From positions 25,695 through 89,694 of the forward strand of contig JACJJM010000016.1 of the NCBI GenBank assembly GCA_016900015.1: 64,000 nt of DNA, written 5' to 3'. Below, in pieces: positions 18,385 to 27,675 of the stretch. A program made the translations under genes and the position numbers. The stretch comes from Phocaeicola coprophilus (GTDB lineage: Bacteria > Bacteroidota > Bacteroidia > Bacteroidales > Bacteroidaceae). The notes beneath the pieces were generated by a model that was not told where the DNA came from, searched no databases, and saw only the letters and a program-made list of their open reading frames with translations. The number at the start of each line of letters is the position of its first letter. Position 1 is the first letter of the stretch.

Positions 18385-19653
18385 TTATCTGATTTTTAGT
18401 GTGATTATGGTAATAGCCGCCAATACGATGGTCACAATCCAGAAGCGGACCGTAATCTTTGATTCGTGGAACACATTGGCAGGCTTTGTAAATACATAGT
18501 GGCAACTGGGGTCAAGCTGTGCCATCGTCGTGCGAAAATGGTCATGGATGGGAGTCCGCTTGAACAGGCGTTGCTTGATGCCCTGCTTCTTCCCGGCCTT
18601 GTAATAGCGTACCTGGAGAATGACCGAAAGGTTTTCCACCAGGAACACGCCACAGAGGATGGGGATGAGCAGTTCCTTGTGTATGATGATGGCAAACACG
18701 GCGATGATGCCGCCGATGGTCAGGCTGCCCGTGTCGCCCATGAATATCTGGGCCGGGTAGGCATTGTACCACAGGAAACCGATGAGTGCACCGATGAAGG
18801 CGCAGATGAAGATGACCAGCTCCTCGCTACCCGGTATATACATTATATTAAGGTAGCCTGCGTATTCGATATGACTCGACACGTAGGCCAGTATGCCCAG
18901 CGTGACGCCGATGATGGCGGAGTTTCCGGCCGCCATGCCGTCCATGCCGTCGTTCAGGTTTGCTCCGTTTGATACGGCCGTGACCACGAAGATGGTGACG
19001 AAGACAAAGAGAATCCATCCGGCTGTCTCCTTATGTTCGCCCATGAAGCCCACGATGTCGGCATAGTCCAAGTTGTTGTTCTTGAAGAAGGGGATAGTGG
19101 TCTGTGTGGATTTCTCCGCTTCGCTTTCGTGCACGATGGCGACGGTGTTGTTTCCCTGGGGAGTTTCGATGTTCTTACGGATGACCACGTCGGGGCTGAG
19201 GTAGAGCGTGAGGCCCACGATGAGTCCCAGGCCCACTTGCCCGATGACTTTGAATTTGCCGTGCAAGCCTTCCTTGTCGTGCTTGAACACTTTGATATAG
19301 TCGTCCAGAAAACCCAGCGTACCCAGCCAGACTGTGGTGATGAGCATGAGTATCATGTAGATGTTGTGCAGCTTTCCGAGCAGGAGACAGGGGATGAGGA
19401 TGGCTACGATGATGATGATGCCACCCATCGTGGGTACGCCCACCTTGTTCGTGTTGAACGGGTCGATGCTGGCGTCGCGTTGTGTCTCCGAGATTTGTTT
19501 CCGCTTCAGCAGGGAGATGAAGTATTGGCCGAAGATGGCCGAGATGAGCAGGGCCAGGATGATGGCCATCAGCGAACGGAACGACACGTAGCCAAACATG
19601 CGCGCTCCCGGAAAGTTCAGTTCTTCCAGATACTTGAAAAAATAGTAGAGCAT
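18385..19653 (-). CDS. mraY: Phospho-N-acetylmuramoyl-pentapeptide transferase MraY
   Basis: 422-residue integral membrane enzyme that makes lipid I from UDP-MurNAc-pentapeptide and undecaprenyl phosphate. About ten helices are present, with catalytic signatures PTMGGIIII, LDDYIKV, NGANLNDGMDGMAAGNS and the cytoplasmic histidine loop RTPIHDHFR. It is longer than the roughly 360-residue proteobacterial enzyme because of an extra soluble segment near residues 125-190, as is common in Bacteroidota. It sits between murE (28 bp) and murD (2 bp). Confidence 0.96.
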   Translation of the reverse strand: MLYYFFKYLEELNFPGARMFGYVSFRSLMAIILALLISAIFGQYFISLLKRKQISETQRDASIDPFNTNKVGVPTMGGIIIIVAILIPCLLLGKLHNIYMILMLITTVWLGTLGFLDDYIKVFKHDKEGLHGKFKVIGQVGLGLIVGLTLYLSPDVVIRKNIETPQGNNTVAIVHESEAEKSTQTTIPFFKNNNLDYADIVGFMGEHKETAGWILFVFVTIFVVTAVSNGANLNDGMDGMAAGNSAIIGVTLGILAYVSSHIEYAGYLNIMYIPGSEELVIFICAFIGALIGFLWYNAYPAQIFMGDTGSLTIGGIIAVFAIIIHKELLIPILCGVFLVENLSVILQVRYYKAGKKQGIKQRLFKRTPIHDHFRTTMAQLDPSCHYVFTKPANVFHESKITVRFWIVTIVLAAITIITLKIR

Positions 19654-19681
19654 GAATCGTCAGTTAAAGGTTTAGTTGTAT

Positions 19682-21133
19682 TTAGTTTGCAAATAGGTCG
19701 CGGATGACTTCCCGGTCGTCGAAGTGGTGTTTCACGCCTTTGATTTCCTGGTAGTCTTCATGTCCCTTGCCGGCCACCAGCACGACGTCGCCCGGCTGGG
19801 CCAGCATGCAAGCCGTGCGTATGGCTTCGCGGCGGTCGACGATGGCGAGCGTCTTCTTCTTGTCCTCCGCAGTCAGTCCGGCCAGCATGTCGTCGATGAT
19901 GGCCTGCGGGTCTTCGAAGCGGGGATTGTCGGAGGTGATGAGAAGGCGGTCGCTCTGCCGGGCAGCTTCCTGTGCCATGAGCGGGCGTTTCCCCTTGTCG
20001 CGGTTGCCTCCGGCTCCCACCACGGTGATGACCTGTCCCCGGCCGCGCAGCACTTCATGGATGGCGTTCAGGACATTTTCCAGCGCGTCGGGTGTGTGGG
20101 CATAGTCCACGATGGCCGTGTAGCCGCTGGGCGAGCGCATGGAGTCGAACCGTCCGGCTACCGGGCGCAGGAGGCTCAGCTCCACGAGCACGTCTTCCGG
20201 CTTCTCTCCGAGGAGCACGGCTGCTCCGTAGACGGCCAAGAGGTTGGCCGCGTTGAAGCGTCCGATGAACTGCACGTTCACTTCCCTGCCGTTGATGTCG
20301 AGGAGCATGCCGTCGAAACCGTCTTCCAACACTTTGCCCTGGAAATCTGCCAGGCTGCGGAGCGAGTAAGCCGCGACTTGTGCGCGGGTGTTCTGCACCA
20401 TCACGTTGCCGTTGCGGTCATCGGCATTGGTGAGGGCAAAGGCCGTCTTCGGCAGTCCGTCGAAGAATGCTTTCTTGGCTTTCAGGTAGTTTTCAAATGT
20501 CTTATGGTAGTCCAGATGGTCGCGTGTCAGGTTGGTGAAGATGCCTCCGGCAAAGCGCAGGCCTCCGATGCGTTTTTGGGCCACGGCGTGTGAGCTTACT
20601 TCCATGAAGGCGTATTGACAACCGGCGTCGGCCATGCGTCCCAGCAGCGTGTTGAGCGTGATGGGGTCGGGCGTCGTGTGGTCGGTGGGGATGGCTTCGC
20701 CGTCGATGTAGTTGCAGACGGTCGAAAGCAGTCCCACTTTGTAGCCGAAGTGGCGGAACATATTATATAATAAGGTGGCGATGGTCGTTTTGCCGTTTGT
20801 TCCTGTCACGCCCACCAGTTTCAGCCTGGACGTGGGGTCGCCGCAGAAAGTCGTAGCCACCTGGCCTACCACGTCTTCCGTGTCGTCCACCTGCACATAG
20901 GTCACACCCTCGGCCCTTGTGTCGGGGAGTGTCTCGCACAGCACGGCGGCAGCTCCTTGGGCGATGGCTTTGCCGATGTAGGTGTGTCCGTCAGTCTGGG
21001 TGCCGCGCAGGGCGACAAACAGATGGCCCGGCTTGATGAGGCGGGAATCGATGTTCACGCCCGTGATGTCGCATTGCAGGTCGCCCGTCAGGCTCTTTAT
21101 CTTGATGTCTTTGATTAGCGTTTCCAGTTTCAT
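19682..21133 (-). CDS. murE: UDP-MurNAc-tripeptide synthetase MurE (meso-diaminopimelate type)
   Basis: 483 residues. The central ATPase P-loop is [12 protein letters not shown], followed by [22 protein letters not shown] and the C-terminal [14 protein letters not shown]. The motif DNPR ([11 protein letters not shown]) marks the meso-diaminopimelate-adding type and not the lysine type, so the peptidoglycan should be A1gamma. KGHEDYQ lies near the C-terminus. The gap of 95 bp to ftsI is the largest in the cluster and could hold an internal promoter, though none is obvious. Confidence 0.95.
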   Translation of the reverse strand: MKLETLIKDIKIKSLTGDLQCDITGVNIDSRLIKPGHLFVALRGTQTDGHTYIGKAIAQGAAAVLCETLPDTRAEGVTYVQVDDTEDVVGQVATTFCGDPTSRLKLVGVTGTNGKTTIATLLYNMFRHFGYKVGLLSTVCNYIDGEAIPTDHTTPDPITLNTLLGRMADAGCQYAFMEVSSHAVAQKRIGGLRFAGGIFTNLTRDHLDYHKTFENYLKAKKAFFDGLPKTAFALTNADDRNGNVMVQNTRAQVAAYSLRSLADFQGKVLEDGFDGMLLDINGREVNVQFIGRFNAANLLAVYGAAVLLGEKPEDVLVELSLLRPVAGRFDSMRSPSGYTAIVDYAHTPDALENVLNAIHEVLRGRGQVITVVGAGGNRDKGKRPLMAQEAARQSDRLLITSDNPRFEDPQAIIDDMLAGLTAEDKKKTLAIVDRREAIRTACMLAQPGDVVLVAGKGHEDYQEIKGVKHHFDDREVIRDLFAN

Positions 21134-21228
21134 GATTGTTTTGAGTTATAGGGTTTGTAGGTTGGGAGGTTTTGAATCCATCTGCAAACTTAGGAAGTTG
21201 GCAGCTCAAAACCTCGTTAATTCACAAA

Positions 21229-23397
21229 TTAGTTTCTTAGCTTCAGCGTGATGCTTCGCCCTTTCACGGCCCGGCTTCCGGGGGGCAGGCTTTGCTGGTA
21301 GACGTGGCCGATGCCTTCCAGGCTGACCTTCAGGCCGGCCTGTTCGAGGAGGTAGACCGCGTCTTTGGCTCCCATGCCTTTCACGTTGGGGACGAGACCT
21401 TTGGATAGTTTGTGCGGTTGCAGCGTCACGCCGTCAGGCTCATGCTTGACCTTGCCCCATGTCACGGAGGCGTCGCCCGAGTCGGCACTTCGTGAATTCT
21501 TGATGTCCAATGCGGCCAGCACGCGGGCTGCTTCGTTCAGGTCGCCGTCTTTCACGGACGGGATGACGACGGATGTGGAGTCGATGGCGTCTTCCAGCTT
21601 CAGCGTCAGGTCCTTGGCATAGACGCGCTCGGCGATGCGGCTGAACACGCTGCCTGCCATCAGGCCTCCGGATGCCGGACCATGGGGGATACGGATGGAG
21701 ACGATGCAACTGTATTTCGGATGTTCGGACGGGAAGTAGCCGCAGAAGCTCACCAGGTATTGCACCGTGCCTGACTTGTATCCTCCGCTGCCCTGCGACA
21801 CTTGTGCCGTGCCGGTCTTGCCCGACACGCTGAACTGCTTGCTGCCCGCGGGCTTGGCCAGTCCCTGGCTGACCACCCGCCGCAGGATGGTGTGTATCCA
21901 CGTCAGCGTGGTGTCGGAGCAGATTTTCGGGTTGATGACCTCGACCGGGTATTCCTCGACCACACTGCCGTCACGCACGGCCTTGGTCACGAAGCGCGGG
22001 CGCACCATCTTCCCGTCGTTGGCTATGGCGTTGTAGAATGTCAGGATGTTGATGGGCGGAATCATGGTCTCGTAGCCGATGCTCATCCACGGGAGGGTCG
22101 TGCCGGCGAAATATTTTTCCTTCGGGCCTAAGATTTTGGGCTTGCCCTCGCCCGGCACTTGCAGGTGCAGGGGCTGGTCGAGGCTCATGCGTTTCAGGCC
22201 GTCGACATATTTCTGCGGATTGTCGTGGTAGAAGTGGTCGATGATGCTGGACACGCCCACGTTGGACGACACTTCGAGGATGCGGCTGACGTTGATTTTT
22301 CCGTAGCCTCCCCGGTGCCAGTTGTGGTCGCGCATGATGCCCCCGTGCATGGGCACGACGCCGTTGCCCGTGTCCACTTCATAGTCCGGTGTGATGTATC
22401 CGTCGTCCATGGCCACCATGATGGAGGCTGTCTTGAAGGTCGAGCCGGGTTCCATCATGGCCCCCACGGCCCAGTTGTCCTTTTCCGCGTAGAGGCTGTC
22501 GCCGGTCCGGGTCAGGTTGACGATGGCTTTCACGTCGCCTGTGGCCACTTCCATCAGGACGGCCGTCCCCCAGAGGGCGTTAATCTCTTTCAGCTTGTCG
22601 CGCAGGGCCTTCTCGGCGATGTCCTGCATGTCGACGTCGATGGTGCTGATGATGTCGCACCCTTCTTCCGGCTGGCGGTCGACGATGAGCAGCTGGTCGT
22701 GGTTCATCACGCGTTGCTTGTGGGCCAGGCCGGGCGTGCCGCGCAGCAGGGAGTCAAACGAGAGTTCCAGGCCGCTGATGGCCGAGTCCTTGGAGGGGAA
22801 CATCTCGCCCAGCGTGCGCCGGGCCAGCGAGCCGAAAGGTTTCTTGCGCTGGTTGAACGGTTGGTTGGTGAGGCCGCATTGCCTCCCGAGATAGGATTGA
22901 AGCAGTTGTTTCACTTCCTGATATTTCGTGTAGGAGATGCGGTCGGGATAGAGCTGGTGATACTGGCTCTTTTTCTGCATGCCCTTCTTGATGACAGCCT
23001 TGAACTCGCGTGCGCTCCGGTCGGGGAGCAACTTGTGCAGCCCTTTGCTGATGTCGTCCAGATGGGCCGTAATCCGTTCGTTCTTTTCCTTGACCAGCTT
23101 CGGGTCGACGATCTTGTTGTTTTGCGAGTCGTTTTTCCAGCATCCTGCCAGGAAGTCCATGTAGATTTTGTATTCCGGCAGGCTGCTGGCCATGAGCTGT
23201 CCGTCAGCCGAGAGGATGTTGCCCCGCACGGCCGGCACGGAGACGTTGTTGGTCACGAAGCGTTTGGCCACCACTTGCCAGTAGTCGCGTTCGCCGAACA
23301 TGATGATGCCTCCTTTCACGATGATGGATATGCCCACCACCGCCATCACGGAGATGATGCAGAAGTAGCGGGGCATGATATTCTTGTGCTTGGCCAT
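21229..23397 (-). CDS. ftsI: Division-specific transpeptidase FtsI/PBP3 with C-terminal PASTA domain
   Basis: 722-residue class B penicillin-binding protein that crosslinks septal peptidoglycan. There is one N-terminal membrane helix (about 11-34) and a dimerisation domain. The transpeptidase has its three motifs in place: STFK with the nucleophile Ser319, SSN at 377-379 and KTG at 527-529. A single PASTA-like domain covers about 660-722 (LVPNVKGMGAKDAVYLLEQAGL), a usual feature of the Bacteroidota protein. It follows ftsL by 4 bp and works with the SEDS partner ftsW at the end of this operon. Confidence 0.95.
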   Translation of the reverse strand: MAKHKNIMPRYFCIISVMAVVGISIIVKGGIIMFGERDYWQVVAKRFVTNNVSVPAVRGNILSADGQLMASSLPEYKIYMDFLAGCWKNDSQNNKIVDPKLVKEKNERITAHLDDISKGLHKLLPDRSAREFKAVIKKGMQKKSQYHQLYPDRISYTKYQEVKQLLQSYLGRQCGLTNQPFNQRKKPFGSLARRTLGEMFPSKDSAISGLELSFDSLLRGTPGLAHKQRVMNHDQLLIVDRQPEEGCDIISTIDVDMQDIAEKALRDKLKEINALWGTAVLMEVATGDVKAIVNLTRTGDSLYAEKDNWAVGAMMEPGSTFKTASIMVAMDDGYITPDYEVDTGNGVVPMHGGIMRDHNWHRGGYGKINVSRILEVSSNVGVSSIIDHFYHDNPQKYVDGLKRMSLDQPLHLQVPGEGKPKILGPKEKYFAGTTLPWMSIGYETMIPPINILTFYNAIANDGKMVRPRFVTKAVRDGSVVEEYPVEVINPKICSDTTLTWIHTILRRVVSQGLAKPAGSKQFSVSGKTGTAQVSQGSGGYKSGTVQYLVSFCGYFPSEHPKYSCIVSIRIPHGPASGGLMAGSVFSRIAERVYAKDLTLKLEDAIDSTSVVIPSVKDGDLNEAARVLAALDIKNSRSADSGDASVTWGKVKHEPDGVTLQPHKLSKGLVPNVKGMGAKDAVYLLEQAGLKVSLEGIGHVYQQSLPPGSRAVKGRSITLKLRN

Positions 23398-23401
23398 AAG
23401 T

Positions 23402-23812
23402 CTACTTGATTAGGTAAGGAGGGTTGGTCGATGTTTGCAGGTCGCTCTTCTCGCGCGACACGTATTCTTCGATTTTCGACTGGCGGCTCTTTTCCGTCAG
23501 TTCCGACGAGCGTGTCAGGGCGTTGTACTTCATGTCGGTCAACTCCTTCTTCAGGCGGTCGATTTCGATGAGTTTCTGTTGGCAGGCATAGCGGTTGCTG
23601 ATGTAGAGGATGGCGCATAAGACCAATTCTATCAGCAGCCAGAATTGGCGTTGGAAAAACCTGTGGGTCAGGATTTCGCCTCCCAGGATGTTTTTTATAA
23701 ACCGCTTGAACGACAGGTGCTTGAACTGTTCGCCTGCAGTCGCGTTCTGCTCCGGTGCAGCCTGCGGTGCGCCGGTTTCAGGTATGTCTGTGTACTTCTT
23801 TTCTTCTTCCAT
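23402..23812 (-). CDS. ftsL: FtsL-like cell division protein
   Basis: 136 residues of bitopic design: a charged cytoplasmic segment (1-56), one membrane helix at about 57-73 (FWLLIELVLCAILYISN), then a periplasmic coiled-coil (KLIEIDRLKKELTDMKYN). Sequence similarity in this family is weak, so the call rests on topology, length and place between rsmH (16 bp) and ftsI (4 bp), which is invariant in Bacteroidota. FtsL joins FtsQ and FtsB to activate FtsWI; the partner genes are not in the window. Confidence 0.88.
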   Translation of the reverse strand: MEEEKKYTDIPETGAPQAAPEQNATAGEQFKHLSFKRFIKNILGGEILTHRFFQRQFWLLIELVLCAILYISNRYACQQKLIEIDRLKKELTDMKYNALTRSSELTEKSRQSKIEEYVSREKSDLQTSTNPPYLIK

Positions 23813-23828
23813 AAGGCGTTGTGTTCGT

Positions 23829-24740
23829 TTAGTTCTTTTCAGCGATGCGGAGCTTGGCGCTGCGTGAGCGCGGGTTGCGCTGCTGTTCGTCGTCGTCGGG
23901 CGTGACGACCTTGTTGTTCACCAGCCGGAAGGGAGCCTGCACGTTGCCGAAAAAGTCTTTCTCGATGCGTCCCTCCGTGTTGCCTGCCCGCATGAGGTTT
24001 TTCACCATGCGGTCTTCCAGCGAGTGGTAGGTGATGACCACCAGCCGGCCACCGGGCTTCAGCACCCGTGTCGCGTCGGAGAGCATTTCCTTCAGGGCTT
24101 CCATCTCCTGGTTCACCTCGATGCGCAGTGCCTGGAACACTTTGGCCAGCTCCTTCTTCTCGCGTTCGCGTCCGAACAGGGGGCGGACGACGGCGAGGAA
24201 GTCGTCGATGGTGGCGATGGGCGTGCGTGTGCGCGCCTTCACCAGTGCGGAAGCCAGCCGGCGGCTGTTTTTCAGTTCGCCGTAGAGGTGGAAGATGTTA
24301 GCCAGCCGTTCTTCGGCATACGTGTTGACCACGTCGGCTGCCGTGAGGCCCGAACGTTTGTTCATGCGCATGTCCAGCTTTCCTTCGAAGCGGAAGGAGA
24401 ATCCCCGCTCGCTGTCGTCAAAATGGTGGGAAGACACGCCCAGGTCGGCCAGGATGGCATCCACTTCCTCGCAGCCGTAGTAGCGCAGGAAGTTGCGCAG
24501 GTAGCGGAAGTTGCTGCGCACGAAGGTGAAGCGCGGGTCGGCGATGATGTTGCGTTCGGCATCTTCGTCTTGGTCGAAGCCGTAGAGATGGGCCGTGTCG
24601 TCCATGCGTCTCAGGATTTCGCGTGAGTGTCCGCCCCCGCCGAAGGTCACGTCCACATACACGCCTCCGGGCCGGATGTTCATGCCGTCCACGCTTGCTT
24701 GGAGCAGGACGGGCACGTGATAGACTTTGTCTTCATTCAT
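23829..24740 (-). CDS. rsmH: 16S rRNA (cytosine(1402)-N(4))-methyltransferase RsmH
   Basis: 303 residues. The SAM-binding motif is VDVTFGGGGHSREIL, followed by YGFDQDEDAERN, DAILADLGVSSHHFDD (catalytic region), the helical insertion domain (about 110-215), and the C-terminal VVITYHSLEDRMVKN. It methylates C1402 of 16S rRNA. It is the first gene of the cell-wall cluster here. The usual upstream neighbour mraZ is not found in the 387 bp that follow to the MgtC gene. I see no convincing -7 box upstream. Confidence 0.96.
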   Translation of the reverse strand: MNEDKVYHVPVLLQASVDGMNIRPGGVYVDVTFGGGGHSREILRRMDDTAHLYGFDQDEDAERNIIADPRFTFVRSNFRYLRNFLRYYGCEEVDAILADLGVSSHHFDDSERGFSFRFEGKLDMRMNKRSGLTAADVVNTYAEERLANIFHLYGELKNSRRLASALVKARTRTPIATIDDFLAVVRPLFGREREKKELAKVFQALRIEVNQEMEALKEMLSDATRVLKPGGRLVVITYHSLEDRMVKNLMRAGNTEGRIEKDFFGNVQAPFRLVNNKVVTPDDDEQQRNPRSRSAKLRIAEKN

Positions 24741-24977
24741 TTTTATTCTTGGCTGTCGTTGAAATAGGGTTAGAGCGTGAGCGTCAGGGACGTGCGGACA
24801 GGTTTTGCCGCTTCGTCTCCCGGATTGTCCTCAGGCGCTGATTTTGTGTGTAAAATTACATAATTCCTAAGTATCGTGTACGTTATTTCACCAAAAACCT
24901 GCGAATTAGTTTTCAACACGATGTTTATAAGCTCCCCGCCTTGACTTTGAGGTGGTTAGCGGCGCATGTATCCGGCC

Positions 24978-25091
24978 CGTGCACGGGAAGGAGGGTAGCC
25001 GTGGGCGGAAAGGAAGGCGGACGTGGACGGAAAGGAGGGGATGGACGGGCGGAAAGGAGGGGATGGACGGGCGGAAAGGAGTCCGTCCGTG
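24978..25091 (+). repeat. G-rich intergenic repeat array, copy C
   Basis: Five units of GGRAAGGA on the plus strand between rsmH and the MgtC gene. Two adjacent units share the 21-bp period GGGATGGACGGGCGGAAAGGA (read in two pieces around 25037-25078). The head GGGAAGGAGGGTAGCCG matches copies A and D. The rest of the 24741-25127 gap is AT-richer and holds nothing I can name. Confidence 0.75.
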
Positions 25092-25127
25092 CGTGTGGAG
25101 GTGCCGACCCGCGGACGCGGCAGGCTG

Positions 25128-25790
25128 TCATTGCACTTTGTAAAGATTCATCTCATCCTGGAAATCATGGAGGATGGCAAACAGGGTCTGTTCGCCGGCC
25201 TTGCGTGCCCGGATGACCATCGTCACCTGGTAGGTCGTGGCACGTTCGTGGTTGACTTGCTCCATCTCGTAGGAAGCGATGATGAAGCCGTCCGACAGAA
25301 GCCGTTCGCGCACGGCATTCACCACTTCGCGCCGCGAGGTGGAAAACTCGACATAGGAGCTTTTCATGCCGATGCTCTTGAACAGGTAGCTGAGCACTTC
25401 CAGTCCCACGAGGGTGAGTGCGGCGGCCGAAGTCCCCAGCCAGTACATACCCGCACCGATGGCCATGCCGATGCCTGCCGTGACCCAGATGCCTGCGGCC
25501 GTGGTCAGCCCGCGCACGATTTGCTTCTGGAAGATGATGGTGCCCGCGCCGATGAAACCGATGCCTGTCACCACCTGAGAGGCGATGCGGCTCGGGTCGA
25601 GGCTGACTCCCGGCTCTCCGAGCAGTGCGTCGTAGGCATATTGAGAGAGAATCATGAACAGGGCGCTGCCCAGCGACACGAGGAAGTGAGTGCGATAGCC
25701 GGCCTCCTTGGCGCGGTATTCGCGGTCCAGCCCGATGAGTGCTCCCAGCACCCCGGCGAGAAACAGGCGGAAGATGAATTCGAGTGTCAT
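25128..25790 (-). CDS. MgtC/SapB-family membrane protein
   Basis: 220 residues. The N-terminal MgtC domain has four or five helices (about 1-135) with the conserved GALIGLDREYRAKEAGYRTH and GIGFIGAGTI blocks. A soluble ACT-like C-terminal domain follows (about 150-220). In Salmonella and Mycobacterium, MgtC is needed for growth at low magnesium and inside macrophages and affects the F-ATPase. In commensal Bacteroidales its role is untested. It stands alone on the minus strand with repeat array C just past its stop. Confidence 0.92.
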   Translation of the reverse strand: MTLEFIFRLFLAGVLGALIGLDREYRAKEAGYRTHFLVSLGSALFMILSQYAYDALLGEPGVSLDPSRIASQVVTGIGFIGAGTIIFQKQIVRGLTTAAGIWVTAGIGMAIGAGMYWLGTSAAALTLVGLEVLSYLFKSIGMKSSYVEFSTSRREVVNAVRERLLSDGFIIASYEMEQVNHERATTYQVTMVIRARKAGEQTLFAILHDFQDEMNLYKVQ

Positions 25791-26161
25791 AAGCCTTGCA
25801 TTTTATCCGAACTCAAAGATACGACAATCCCGCGTCAGTCGTTTGACTTCGAAGCGTTTTTTAGGAAGTGTTTGGATTTGGCCGGGCAGGCCGGGGAAGC
25901 GGCGACGGCTGGGAAAAAGGAAAGAGGAAGGGCGGACAGGGGCCTTCCTCTTTCTGGACTCCTCGACCGGGTTGAGAGACTGGAGCGACGGGCTTGCCTT
26001 GCAGGTCTGTTTGCTTACGAACCTTTTCATCATACCGGCAGCAAGGGCAAGCCGGAGCGTCGCCAATGACAATGGAGCATTCCCGGCCGGCGTGTGGCGC
26101 CCGGAGTCCTGTCATTGAAAACAGGTAAATGAATATGAAGTGTTGGAATATGTCGGAAGGG
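25791..26161. other. Gene-free interval between MgtC and a lipoprotein gene
   Basis: 371 bp without a credible gene. The short open frames here have compositions driven by G-rich sequence. The only clear structure is the hairpin described at 25913-25954. Confidence 0.5.
25913..25954 (-). terminator. Intrinsic terminator-like hairpin
   Basis: GAAAGAGGAAGG (25920-25931) pairs perfectly with CCTTCCTCTTTC (25943-25954). On the minus strand the stem is followed by CTTTTTCCC. It lies about 200 bp past the end of the minus-strand lipoprotein gene and could end that transcript. Confidence 0.55.
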
Positions 26162-26683
26162 TCATGGGTTGTCACACTCCTCGATGCTAAACCGGTTCAT
26201 GGTCAGGCGGATGGAGTCTTCCAGCGTGCGGTAGACCACGGCCCGGAGGGTCATCCCGTCGTTGGCTTCCAGGATGTAGCTGTCGCCGGAGTAGGTCATG
26301 CGGTGCCACATGCCGTTTTGCCCGTAGAGGAAGTGGACGACGTTCAGGTCTGACTGGTAGTCCCAGCTGATGCGGTATTTCGCCGTCTCTCCCTTGTGGA
26401 AGGAGAAGGTGCATGTCTGCTCGTCGTAGTCGACATGGTCGAGGCTGGTGATTTCCTCCTTATGGAAGTTGAGCACGGCGGCGTTTCCCAGGGTGTCGTA
26501 TTCCATTTGCAGGTAGTTTTCCGGCGTGCAGTGGTAGCTGAATGTTTCCTCCAGGTGCATCTTGGGCAGAGGCTGGTAGGAGCTCCCGTCCTGGTCGTCG
26601 CATGCTTGCAGGCCCGTCAGGCAGAGCAGGAACCACGCGCCTGCGCCGGAGAGGAGTGAGAGTCGTTTGCAGTTGTCTTTCAT
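26162..26683 (-). CDS. Hypothetical lipoprotein
   Basis: 173 residues, no recognised family. The lipoprotein signal (KDNCKRLSLL, then LTGLQAC with Cys28) is followed by DDQDGSSYQPLP, then a beta-rich domain with alternating hydrophobics (TFSYHCTPENYLQMEYD, GDSYILEANDGMTLRAVVY). The frame is open up to 26875, but the -7 box at 26725-26732 excludes those starts. It resembles the many small surface or periplasmic lipoproteins of Bacteroidales. Nothing nearby suggests a function. Confidence 0.7.
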   Translation of the reverse strand: MKDNCKRLSLLSGAGAWFLLCLTGLQACDDQDGSSYQPLPKMHLEETFSYHCTPENYLQMEYDTLGNAAVLNFHKEEITSLDHVDYDEQTCTFSFHKGETAKYRISWDYQSDLNVVHFLYGQNGMWHRMTYSGDSYILEANDGMTLRAVVYRTLEDSIRLTMNRFSIEECDNP

Positions 26684-26724
26684 CTTGTTTTTGTGTTGCG
26701 GGGGTATCCCCGTGTCAGATGCTG

Positions 26725-26732
26725 CAAAGTTA
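26725..26732 (-). promoter_or_regulatory. -7 element of the hypothetical lipoprotein gene
   Basis: Minus-strand TAACTTTG matches TAnnTTTG, about 42 bp before the ATG at 26683. No good -33 box is seen. Confidence 0.5.
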
Positions 26733-26860
26733 GAGTGCCTCGGCGTGAGCCGTTTTGTCCCTATCCGCAAAGAGTTGGTCCCAATCCGCCATTTAAGTCT
26801 TTTTTGGTTGGTAAATCCATAGATTGTTGAAAAAAAGACAGCTTTTGCGCCCTTTGGGTA

Positions 26861-26905
26861 AAAAAAGGTCTGCAAGGTCCACCTCTGGAAGGTGGCTTTG
26901 CAGAC
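26861..26905 (-). terminator. Intrinsic terminator of the DUF4251 gene
   Basis: On the minus strand GTCTGCAAAG-CCACCT pairs with AGGTGG-ACCTTGCAGAC around a short loop, and the stem is followed by a run of seven T. It begins about 40 bp past the stop at 26947. Confidence 0.75.
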
Positions 26906-26946
26906 GATGAGGGGAAGTCGTGTTGCTTCTCTTGATGGCGGGCGGC

Positions 26947-27537
26947 TTAGAACGATTGGCCCTTGAACACGCTTGAATCCTCGGCAGGCATCAGTTCGCC
27001 GAGCAGTGTGATGTTGTTGGAGTGGAAGTTCGGGTAGATGGTGGCCGAGGCTTTGTTGCTGCCCTTCGTCAGCGAGATGGTCACCCGTGCCGAGATGCCT
27101 GCGCCCATGACGTTCATGGTGAAGAATACGTTGCCCCGCTTGTCAGTTTCCATCTTGATGTTCGATGCCTTTCCGTCCAGTGTGATGCCGCCCACTCCGT
27201 TCGGTCCGCCTCCATTGAAGGGCGCGACTTGGACGGTCGCATGTGCGTCGTACAGGGAGATGAAGTTGGTCGTGGCATTGACGAATGCCGTGTATCCCCG
27301 CTTGAATTGCAGTTGGTCGGCTTCCAGCACGAAGTCGAGCTTCTCCAGCGCGTCCACGGCTCTGACGAACATCGCGGAGTCGAGCTTGGCAGCCAGTTCT
27401 TTGCGTGCTTTGCGTTCGTCCTGCTGCCGCCCGCTCCTGCTTTCCAGTTCGTCGCGGGTGTAGATGCGCTTTTCAGTTTGTGCCCATGCCGCCATGCTGC
27501 ACAGCAGCACGAGCCAGAATAGCATTCTTTTCATCAT
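26947..27537 (-). CDS. DUF4251 domain-containing secreted protein
   Basis: 196 residues. A signal peptide of about 20 residues (MMKRMLFWLV, ending AAWAQ) is followed by a charged region (about 25-60) and the DUF4251 beta-rich domain (about 65-196). That domain contains LEADQLQFKRGYTAFVNATTNF (split: LEADQLQFKRG, YTAFVNATTNF), GGGPNGVGGITLDG and ARVTISLTKGSNKA. The family is Bacteroidota-specific and of unknown function, probably periplasmic or outer-membrane associated. It is a single gene with its own terminator at 26861-26905. Confidence 0.85.
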   Translation of the reverse strand: MMKRMLFWLVLLCSMAAWAQTEKRIYTRDELESRSGRQQDERKARKELAAKLDSAMFVRAVDALEKLDFVLEADQLQFKRGYTAFVNATTNFISLYDAHATVQVAPFNGGGPNGVGGITLDGKASNIKMETDKRGNVFFTMNVMGAGISARVTISLTKGSNKASATIYPNFHSNNITLLGELMPAEDSSVFKGQSF

Positions 27538-27675
27538 TCATAGTTTTTTGTGTCTGTCAGACAAAGAAAGCGATGTTTGGGCGGAAATGCTTCTTCCGGA
27601 AACGAAGTTTATTGGTTTTAATCCATTGATAACACTTTTGTTAACGCTTGGACGTGTCCTCTCCGGCCGCCACGG

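Noticed and set aside
22159..23409. 416-codon plus-strand frame over ftsI
   Set aside because: Shadow of a transpeptidase gene with complete STFK, SSN and KTG motifs.
24978..25091. G-rich array as a CRISPR array or as a small Gly/Arg-rich protein gene
   Set aside because: Units of about 21 bp have no unique spacers, and related arrays translate in different frames with no conserved start. Both readings fail.
24741..25127. mraZ upstream of rsmH
   Set aside because: I looked for the MraZ/AbrB-like protein on both strands in this gap and found no frame with its motifs.
25803..26175. Overlapping minus-strand open frames between MgtC and the lipoprotein
   Set aside because: Proline/Ser-rich translations of a G-rich hairpin region, with no start signal or family.
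26684..26875. 64-residue N-terminal extension of the hypothetical lipoprotein
   Set aside because: It covers the -7 box at 26725-26732 and would hide the lipoprotein signal.
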